Of a DNA stretch of 30,606 bases, positions 25,491-30,606 are shown piece after piece. Numbering within the stretch: position 1 is the first letter of the stretch; each line of letters begins with the position of its first letter. The translations under genes were made by a program, and so were the position numbers. The DNA lies in NCBI GenBank assembly GCA_938008555.1, contig CALLKE010000108.1, positions 1 through 30,606 of the forward strand, given 5' to 3'. The notes beneath the pieces were generated by a model that was not told the origin of the DNA, searched no databases, and saw only the letters and a program-made list of their open reading frames with translations. The stretch comes from an uncultured Pedobacter sp. Lineage in GTDB: Bacteria; Bacteroidota; Bacteroidia; Sphingobacteriales; Sphingobacteriaceae.

Positions 25491-26465
25491 ATGAAGAAAT
25501 ACACATATACAGAGAAAAAAGATACGCGCTCGGGTTTTGGCGCTGGCCTATTGGAAGCTGCAAAGAAAAACGAACATATCGTTGGACTCTGCGCCGATCT
25601 AATTGGTTCTTTAAAAATGGATGCTTTTAAAAAGGAATTCCCTGAACGCTTTTTTCAGATCGGTATTGCCGAAGCCAACATGATTGGAATAGCTGCAGGA
25701 ATGACTATTGGTGGGAAAATTCCGTTCACAGGTACCTTTGCTAATTTTTCTACTGGACGGGTTTATGATCAAATCCGCCAATCCATTGCCTATTCAAATA
25801 AAAATGTAAAAATATGTGCATCCCATGCTGGCTTGACATTGGGTGAAGATGGCGCCACCCATCAAATATTAGAAGATATCGGTCTAATGAAAATGTTGCC
25901 AGGTATGACCGTTATTAATCCGTGTGATTATAATCAAACCAAAGCAGCTACCATGGCTATAGCTGAACATGTAGGTCCAGTTTATCTACGATTCGGCCGC
26001 CCAGTAGTGCCTATATTTACGAGTGCAAATCAAAAATTTGAAATCGGCAAAGCCTGGATAATCAACGAAGGAACCGATGTCAGCATTTTCGCAACAGGAC
26101 ATCTGGTTTGGGAAGCCATCGAAGCTGGCGAAAAATTAGCAGAGATGGGCATCAACGCCGAGATAATTAATATCCATACAATTAAACCTTTGGATGAAAA
26201 AGCCATTTTACAATCAGTAGCCAAAACAGGATGTGTAGTTACTGCCGAAGAGCATAATCGATTGGGTGGTTTGGGTGATAGTGTGGCCCAAGTATTAGCC
26301 AGAAATAATCCAAGTCCGCAGGAGTACGTCGCTGTTAACGATAGCTTTGGAGAAAGTGGCACCCCTGAGGAATTGATGAGAAAATATGGGCTAGACAGCG
26401 ACCATATCGTAACTGCTGTGCAACACGTGATGAGGCGGAAGAAAGAAAAAGTGGTATTATCGTAA
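25491..26465 (+). CDS. Transketolase, C-terminal (pyrimidine/C) subunit
   Basis: Second half of the split transketolase, 324 residues. The catalytic Glu61 lies in GIAEANMIG and activates TPP. SHAGLTLGEDGATHQ (111-125) carries the His and Asp of the donor-binding site. The C-terminal domain (about 185-310) has the family pattern VSIFATGHLVWEAIEAGEKL. Together with the preceding gene it makes one functional enzyme; similar splits exist in many bacteria. DXS is less likely, because DXS is single-chain and differs in these motifs. It converges on hmp and ends at a 23-bp hairpin. Confidence 0.93.
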   Translation: MKKYTYTEKKDTRSGFGAGLLEAAKKNEHIVGLCADLIGSLKMDAFKKEFPERFFQIGIAEANMIGIAAGMTIGGKIPFTGTFANFSTGRVYDQIRQSIAYSNKNVKICASHAGLTLGEDGATHQILEDIGLMKMLPGMTVINPCDYNQTKAATMAIAEHVGPVYLRFGRPVVPIFTSANQKFEIGKAWIINEGTDVSIFATGHLVWEAIEAGEKLAEMGINAEIINIHTIKPLDEKAILQSVAKTGCVVTAEEHNRLGGLGDSVAQVLARNNPSPQEYVAVNDSFGESGTPEELMRKYGLDSDHIVTAVQHVMRRKKEKVVLS

Positions 26466-26484
26466 TTGGCCTGCTAAAATAGAC

Positions 26485-26545
26485 AAATAATTAAATGAAG
26501 AAGGCAGTTTGAAACTATCGAGCTGCCTTCTTCATTTAATTATTT
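26485..26545. terminator. Bidirectional terminator between transketolase and hmp
   Basis: Arms 26485-26507 and 26523-26545 are perfectly complementary over 23 bp with a 15-base loop. The stem ends are A/T-rich, so in both directions the 3' arm finishes with a U-rich stretch. It sits between converging stops (26465 and 26559). Confidence 0.85.
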
Positions 26546-26558
26546 AAATAAGCGAAGC

Positions 26559-27770
26559 TCAATTCAGTTGAAGCACACCTGGCCCAAACTCTTCAAAAAA
26601 TATTCGAGATTTATCAACCCCTCTGCCCAGTAAGTCTAAATATTGCTTCCGAATAAAAGCAGCTGGTCCACAAATCAAACAGTGCGTATCTGGATGAAAT
26701 ACCAGAGCCGGTAACCTATTGATATCCAAATATCCCTCCAAAACACCGTCTTGCCGGTCCTCTTCGGTCGTTGTATTGTAGAAAACATATTTTTCAAAAG
26801 CAACACCCTGCTCCATGATATGATCAATGTAGTCTTTAAATGCATGGACAGATCGGTTTCTGCAACCATGAAGCCAAGTGATAGGTTGCGGATGACCTTT
26901 ATTAATTAAGCTTTTTAGTATGCTAATCAAGGGAGTGGTGCCTACGCCTCCACTAATTAACATAAGTGGAGCTTCAAAAGCTGCAGGTAAAACAAAAGTA
27001 CCAGCAGGTGGAGTGAGATCAATCAAATCACCTTCCTTAATAAAATCATGAAGGTAATTACTCATTAGCCCATCAGCACCAATATCTAATCCCTTTTCCC
27101 TCTTAACAGAAATACGGTAGTATTCATCATTAGGCACACTAGAAATACTGTACTGCCTAGCTTGCTTTAAATTTAGCTCCGGCAGGAATAATTGTACACT
27201 AATATATTGACCGGGTATATGTGGCTGCACTTTGTTGCCATCCATAGGATACAGATAAAAAGATGTAATTTCTATCGACTCTGACACTTTCATCCCCACC
27301 TTAAATGAACGCCAACCAGTCCAGCCATGGGACCGAGCAATCTGTTTTTTGTATAAACTCGCTTCATGTCCCGACATCAGTTCCGCCAATTGGCTATATG
27401 CTACTTCCCAAGCATTTATAATTTCAGGCGTTGCGGCCTCTCCTAGTACTTCCTTAATAGAAGCTATTAGATGATTGCCTACAAGTAAATATTGCGCTGG
27501 TTCGATATTCAGACTAACATGTTTATGCCCTATCTGATTTACAGCCGGAGCTAAAACAGACGGATTAGCAATATTTTCTGCATATGCAAGAACAGCCATG
27601 GCTAATGCTGTTTGTTGTTTCCCACTTTGCTGATTTCCCATATTGAATACATTCTTCAGTTCAGGATTGTGTGTAAACATTCGTTCGTAAAAGTGCGTAG
27701 TTAGTCGTACACCATGCTCCCTCAACACCGGAACAGTAGCTGTAATCCTTTTTTTTTGCTCTAAAGTCAT
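26559..27770 (-). CDS. hmp: Flavohemoglobin / nitric oxide dioxygenase
   Basis: Oxidises NO to nitrate with O2 and NAD(P)H. Globin domain (1-140): Tyr28 (B10), Gln52 (E7), proximal His84 in GHKHVS, Tyr94 and Glu136 all match E. coli Hmp. FAD domain: RQYSIS (about 212-217) binds the flavin, PAGTFVL follows. NAD domain: GGVGTTPLIS, CGPAAF and a final EEFGP. The 403-residue length is normal. It diverges from an Rrf2/NsrR-like regulator, the usual arrangement for NO response. A TATGTTTG -7 box (27817-27810) lies 40 bases upstream, overlapped on its downstream side by an operator-like repeat. Confidence 0.96.
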   Translation of the reverse strand: MTLEQKKRITATVPVLREHGVRLTTHFYERMFTHNPELKNVFNMGNQQSGKQQTALAMAVLAYAENIANPSVLAPAVNQIGHKHVSLNIEPAQYLLVGNHLIASIKEVLGEAATPEIINAWEVAYSQLAELMSGHEASLYKKQIARSHGWTGWRSFKVGMKVSESIEITSFYLYPMDGNKVQPHIPGQYISVQLFLPELNLKQARQYSISSVPNDEYYRISVKREKGLDIGADGLMSNYLHDFIKEGDLIDLTPPAGTFVLPAAFEAPLMLISGGVGTTPLISILKSLINKGHPQPITWLHGCRNRSVHAFKDYIDHIMEQGVAFEKYVFYNTTTEEDRQDGVLEGYLDINRLPALVFHPDTHCLICGPAAFIRKQYLDLLGRGVDKSRIFFEEFGPGVLQLN

Positions 27771-27790
27771 AATTAAAATACATTAATACC

Positions 27791-27855
27791 TTTTTATCTT
27801 TTATTTATGCAAACATAGAATTTAATTTCAATAAAATACTTTTTTATCTTTTATT
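27791..27855. promoter_or_regulatory. Direct repeats in the hmp / Rrf2 divergent promoter region
   Basis: TTTTTATCTTTTATT occurs twice, at 27791-27805 and 27841-27855, exactly 50 bases apart (about five helical turns). The flanks are also similar (CT/CC before, TATG after). On the minus strand an exact -7 box for hmp, TATGTTTG, is at 27817-27810. One repeat therefore falls on the expected hmp start site and the other just before the regulator gene. This suggests operator half-sites for the adjacent Rrf2-type protein, but that is inferred from position. Confidence 0.5.
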
Positions 27856-27877
27856 ATGAATCATTAATTTTACAGTG

Positions 27878-28315
27878 ATGGCAATATTTTCAAAAACTTG
27901 CGAATACGGCATCCGAGCCGTGTTTTTTATCGCCCATAAAACAGCTAAAGGCAATCGTATTGGAATAAAAGAAATTGCTGATGGAATAGATTCCCCTGAG
28001 CCATTTTTAGCAAAAATCTTACAAGACCTAAGTCGTAAAGGAATTATCCAATCATTCAAGGGGCCTCATGGTGGTTTTTACCTGGATGAATCATCACTCA
28101 ATCGACCTCTAAGCGATGTTGTGGAAGCCGTGGATGGTAATAGCTTATTTAATGGCTGTGGTTTGGGCTTAAAAGCGTGCTCAGAAATCAATCCTTGCCC
28201 CCTACACAATCAGTTTAAAGAAATACGAAATAGTATTTACAAAATGCTTAAGGATACTACTATCGGCACATTTAATGACGAACTCCTAACAGGGATATTC
28301 TCACTAAAGAAATAG
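27878..28315 (+). CDS. Rrf2-family regulator, NsrR-like
   Basis: Rrf2-family transcription factor with a winged helix (about 1-70; YGIRAVFFIAHKTA, then the recognition helix near 38-55) and a cluster of three cysteines C94, C101 and C107 (spacing C-x6-C-x5-C) that suits an NO- or redox-sensitive Fe-S cluster. The ATG at 27878 is preceded directly by an in-frame GTG at 27875, so the start is uncertain by one codon. Residue 8 (from the ATG) is Cys, where NsrR of E. coli and Streptomyces has Asp. Divergence from hmp suggests it controls hmp, probably as repressor released by NO. It could equally be an IscR-like or other Rrf2 subtype. Confidence 0.85.
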   Translation: MAIFSKTCEYGIRAVFFIAHKTAKGNRIGIKEIADGIDSPEPFLAKILQDLSRKGIIQSFKGPHGGFYLDESSLNRPLSDVVEAVDGNSLFNGCGLGLKACSEINPCPLHNQFKEIRNSIYKMLKDTTIGTFNDELLTGIFSLKK

Positions 28316-28337
28316 ATGCAATTGATAGAATAGGTAA

Positions 28338-28398
28338 CCTCCGACTCCACTAAAAAAGCCCCCTTTAATAAAGGGGGCTTTTTTAGTGGAGTCGGAGG
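28338..28398. terminator. 29-bp perfect inverted repeat, shared terminator including the tmRNA 3' end
   Basis: Arms 28338-28366 and 28370-28398 are perfectly complementary over 29 bp around a 3-base centre. The core (AAAAAAGCCCCC ... GGGGGCTTTTTT) is a bidirectional intrinsic terminator for the Rrf2 gene (plus) and ssrA (minus). The arm on the ssrA side continues into the last 12 bases of mature tmRNA, and those bases are mirrored on the other side. Confidence 0.92.
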
Positions 28399-28752
28399 GA
28401 TTCGAACCCTCGTCCAAACATAGGACGACTTATGCTTTCTACATACATAGTTGTTATTTAATTGTCGGAAAGTGGAAGGTTAACAACATACCTATACCAT
28501 TTTTCTTAGGTGATTGATCTCGCTTGAATTATTACACCATCAATCTCAAGCCAGCTCTGTTTTTCGATGCCCCAGTTGCTAAGTAACAAAGCAGAACCTA
28601 GCGGGACAAAAGCTGATCTAATTCTAAATTAGGCAGCTAAGGCGTAGTTATATTCGCCAATTGTTGTTTGAAAGTTCAGATTAGAGCGCTAGACTCACAA
28701 TGCGCTGCATGCTTACATACTCATCTCTACCCTGTCAATTCCGGTCGACCCC
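28387..28752 (-). ncRNA. ssrA: tmRNA (ssrA)
   Basis: Transfer-messenger RNA that rescues stalled ribosomes and tags nascent proteins. The 5' end GGGGUCG (28752-28746) pairs with CGACUCC (28394-28388) as a 7-bp acceptor stem with one G-U pair. The T-arm carries GGGTTCGAATCCC. The tag frame (28658-28629) reads GEYNYALAA then TAA, the typical Bacteroidota pattern ending ALAA. CCA is not encoded: the discriminator A (28387) is followed by CTA, so CCA must be added enzymatically. It lies 26 bases downstream of the aminotransferase gene on the same strand and has its own promoter there. Confidence 0.97.
28629..28658 (-). other. tmRNA proteolysis tag reading frame
   Basis: Nine tag codons (Gly-Glu-Tyr-Asn-Tyr-Ala-Leu-Ala-Ala) plus stop inside ssrA. 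The final Ala-Leu-Ala-Ala is the degradation signal. The resume codon is GGC. Confidence 0.93.
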
Positions 28753-28768
28753 ATGGATTTGTATGCTA

Positions 28769-28799
28769 CAAAGCTACGCTATTTATGGCCAATTGTCAA
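28769..28799 (-). promoter_or_regulatory. ssrA promoter inside the end of the aminotransferase gene
   Basis: On the minus strand TTG (28799-28797), 20-base spacer, TAGCTTTG (28776-28769). Both elements and the spacing fit the Bacteroidota consensus. The -33 element lies within the last codons of the aminotransferase. Transcription would start about 10 bases before the mature tmRNA 5' end, leaving a short leader for RNase P. Confidence 0.7.
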
Positions 28800-30008
28800 T
28801 TGTGTTGTATCCGATACGCGTCCAGGATATTGCAGCAGTGCTTTTTCCAAGCAGATCATCGCACTTTTCAGATCCTCTTGGTTGATCACATATGCCAAAC
28901 GAACTTCATTTTCTCCAGCGCCCGCTGAACTATAGAAGCCCGTGGAAGGAGCCATCATCACGGTTTGGTTTTGATATTCAAATTTCTCGAGCATCCATTG
29001 ACAAAATTTATCTGCATTATCAATTGGCAGCCTTGCCACTACATAAAAAGCACCTCCAGGATTTGGACAGAAAACACCATCAATCGCGTTAAGTGACTTT
29101 ACTAAAATATCTCTACGCGCGGTGTACTCTTTATTAACCTTATCAAAGTAAGATTGTGGGGTATCAATTGCCGCCTCGGCAGCTATTTGTCCAATCATAG
29201 GGGGGCTTAATCTTGCCTGAGCAAACTTCAATGCTGCTGCCAAAACAGCTTTATTTTTAGTCAGCAAACATCCTAGACGCGCACCACATGCACTATAACG
29301 TTTCGAAACTGTATCCAACACAATTACATGATTATCGATACCATCCAGGTGCATTGGTGAAAAAAAAGAACGCCCATCGTAGCAAAACTCACGATAAGCT
29401 TCGTCCGAAAATAGATAGAGATCGTACTTCAAACACAGTTTCTTAAGCTCATTTAGCTCATCTAAAGAATATAAGTATCCTGTTGGATTGTTCGGATTAC
29501 AGATAATAATTGCTTTTGTTTTTGGCGTAATTCGTTTCTCAAATTCGGCGATTGGTGGCAGCGCAAACCCATTTTCTATGTATGATAAAATTGGTTTCAT
29601 CACCACATCACTCATGCAAGCGAAACCATTGTAGTTGGCATAAAATGGTTCTGGAATAATGATTTCATCACCAGGATTCAAACAAGTTTGCATAGTGATC
29701 GTGATCGCTTCCGAACCACCATTCGTCACTAAAATATTTTCTGGATCTACATGGTAATTAAGTTTATTATAATATCCAGCGAGCTTTGTTCGATAGGACA
29801 AGGTTCCCTCAGAGGCAGTATATGCCCACGTTTTGAACTTAATATTTCTGACAGCATTAAGCATTAATTCTGGTGTTTCAATATCTGGCTGCCCTATATT
29901 AAGATGAAACACTTTTTTACCATCTTTTTTTGCTTGATCTGCATAAGGCGTCAATTTGCGAATAGGTGACGCAGGCATCTTTTGCCCTTTTACTGATATT
30001 TTTGGCAT
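28779..30008 (-). CDS. Class I pyridoxal-phosphate aminotransferase
   Basis: Fold-type I aminotransferase, 409 residues. PLP lysine Lys236 in TVSKRYSACGARLG, with NPNNPTG (171-177), Asp202 and Tyr205 in SDEAYREF, Arg244 for the phosphate and Arg370 (NEVRLAY) for the substrate carboxylate. The family includes aspartate, alanine and aromatic aminotransferases; the N-terminus (SPIRKLTPYADQAKKDGKKV) resembles the aspartate/prephenate group, but the donor cannot be assigned from sequence. The ATG at 30008 is 15 bases after a terminator stem that closes the DUF1573 gene. The end overlaps the ssrA promoter. Confidence 0.9.
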   Translation of the reverse strand: MPKISVKGQKMPASPIRKLTPYADQAKKDGKKVFHLNIGQPDIETPELMLNAVRNIKFKTWAYTASEGTLSYRTKLAGYYNKLNYHVDPENILVTNGGSEAITITMQTCLNPGDEIIIPEPFYANYNGFACMSDVVMKPILSYIENGFALPPIAEFEKRITPKTKAIIICNPNNPTGYLYSLDELNELKKLCLKYDLYLFSDEAYREFCYDGRSFFSPMHLDGIDNHVIVLDTVSKRYSACGARLGCLLTKNKAVLAAALKFAQARLSPPMIGQIAAEAAIDTPQSYFDKVNKEYTARRDILVKSLNAIDGVFCPNPGGAFYVVARLPIDNADKFCQWMLEKFEYQNQTVMMAPSTGFYSSAGAGENEVRLAYVINQEDLKSAMICLEKALLQYPGRVSDTTQLTIGHK

Positions 30009-30023
30009 GCTACGAAAGTAAAA

Positions 30024-30048
30024 AACCTTTCCAGCTCATGGAAAGGTT
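30024..30048 (-). terminator. Intrinsic terminator of the DUF1573 gene
   Basis: 10-bp perfect stem (30024-30033 with 30039-30048), 5-base loop, followed on the minus strand by TTTACTTT (TTTTTTACTTT counting stem bases). The U-tract ends within about 10 bases of the aminotransferase ATG and contains TACTTTCG, one mismatch from a -7 box. Confidence 0.88.
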
Positions 30049-30075
30049 CTTAAGATTATAGGTTAGTTTTAAAGC

Positions 30076-30474
30076 TTATTTTGTCTCACCTGGTTTTGCC
30101 AGCACCTCTCCTTTTATATAAAGCATCTTAGTCGGAGTTTCTGCATTTGACAGCACCGTTACTGCTTTACTAAAAGGGGCAGCAACAGCAGCATTAAATG
30201 TAAGTCTGATAAAACCTGATTCCCCTGGCTTAACGGGAGTCTTCGTGTACTCACGTGTAGTACAGCCGCAAGTAGGCTTAACATCAGAAATTATTAAAGG
30301 CTCTTTACCTACGTTTGTAAATTTAAAATCAGTAGTCACGGGTGTACCTTGAGGAATTTTACCAAAATCATGCGTTTCTGACTCAAACTTAAACTCAGGT
30401 TTGTTGCTAGTCTGCATCGCTGTGAAAGCTAAAAAGCTTAATAAAACAGCACAAAGTGTAATTATTTTTTTCAT
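30076..30474 (-). CDS. DUF1573-domain secreted protein
   Basis: Exported protein of 132 residues. The signal peptide MKKIITLCAVLLSFLAFTAM (about 1-20) is followed by a single Ig-like DUF1573 domain: SETHDFGKIPQGTPVTTDFK (32-51), FTNVGKEPLIISDVKPTCGC (52-71, with Cys69 and Cys71) and a C-terminal strand IKGEVL. The function is unknown; the fold resembles cell-surface or adhesion-type Ig modules common in Bacteroidota. A likely promoter lies just upstream. It is the last complete gene in the window. Confidence 0.88.
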   Translation of the reverse strand: MKKIITLCAVLLSFLAFTAMQTSNKPEFKFESETHDFGKIPQGTPVTTDFKFTNVGKEPLIISDVKPTCGCTTREYTKTPVKPGESGFIRLTFNAAVAAPFSKAVTVLSNAETPTKMLYIKGEVLAKPGETK

Positions 30475-30498
30475 TTTTCAGATTGATTTGTACGAAAA

Positions 30499-30529
30499 TA
30501 AAGATAGAAACTATTTATCCTATTTTCAA
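30499..30529 (-). promoter_or_regulatory. Promoter of the DUF1573 gene
   Basis: On the minus strand TTG (30529-30527), 20-base spacer, TATCTTTA (30506-30499), one mismatch from TAnnTTTG. The start of transcription would lie about 18 bases before the ATG. Bases 30530-30606 show nothing else. Confidence 0.5.
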
Positions 30530-30606
30530 AAATTTGTCTTTGTATTGCACGTGCGCAGATTCAACTCGCCAATGCAACTTTTTGATTCAAATAACGGAAG
30601 AAAAGA

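Noticed and set aside
28338..28398. Integration (att) site at the 3' end of ssrA
   Set aside because: The duplication is inverted, whereas att sites are direct repeats, and no integrase or foreign genes are nearby.
1..30606. CRISPR arrays, insertion sequences, prophage, toxin-antitoxin or defence genes
   Set aside because: I looked for repeats, transposases, integrases and typical small gene pairs on both strands and saw none.

Overview
The window is chromosomal DNA from a member of the Bacteroidota, most likely the Sphingobacteriales (Sphingobacterium/Pedobacter-like). It is AT-rich. It carries the Bacteroidota order alpha/beta hydrolase - CBS protein - NAD kinase - DUF6089 protein - uppS - bamA - ompH - ompH - murI. 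Several genes are preceded by the TAnnTTTG-type -7 box of this phylum, some with a TTG about 17-20 bases upstream. The tmRNA tag reads GEYNYALAA. No phage, insertion sequence, CRISPR array or integrase is visible, and almost every gene is a housekeeping gene.

Layout. Bases 1-5689 (minus strand): a 132-residue protein of unknown function behind rlmD (23S rRNA m5U methyltransferase), a UbiD-family decarboxylase and a FucP-like sugar permease. Bases 5940-6569 (plus): a LysE-family exporter. Bases 6595-9371 (minus): a long PurF-type amidophosphoribosyltransferase and murI. Bases 9513-14011 (minus): uppS, bamA and two Skp/OmpH chaperones, an envelope-biogenesis operon closed by a hairpin terminator just before murI. 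A 523-base non-coding stretch then separates uppS from the DUF6089 outer-membrane protein, nadK, the CBS protein and the hydrolase (14535-17762). guaB (17955-19424), a tandem active/inactive M16 protease pair (19618-22136) and an outer-membrane beta-barrel protein (22379-23029) follow.

The plus strand then carries a 189-residue protein that may be a distant DNA polymerase III psi (HolD) relative, rdgB, and a split transketolase (23212-26465). A nitric-oxide module comes next: flavohemoglobin hmp (minus) diverges from an Rrf2/NsrR-like regulator (plus), with two identical 15-base direct repeats exactly 50 bases apart between them. The window ends with ssrA (tmRNA), a class I aminotransferase and a DUF1573 protein (all minus).

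The most unusual signals are non-coding: (1) a perfect 29-bp inverted repeat in which the last bases of tmRNA, not only its terminator, are mirrored on the regulator side; (2) a related element of about 65 bases in the leaders of two unlinked genes (sugar permease and uppS); (3) the spaced repeats of the hmp/Rrf2 promoter region; (4) terminator U-tracts that run almost directly into the next start codon. Several open reading frames can be extended upstream with TTG codons. For guaB and the psi-like gene the extension would run into a likely -7 promoter box, so the internal ATG was chosen.
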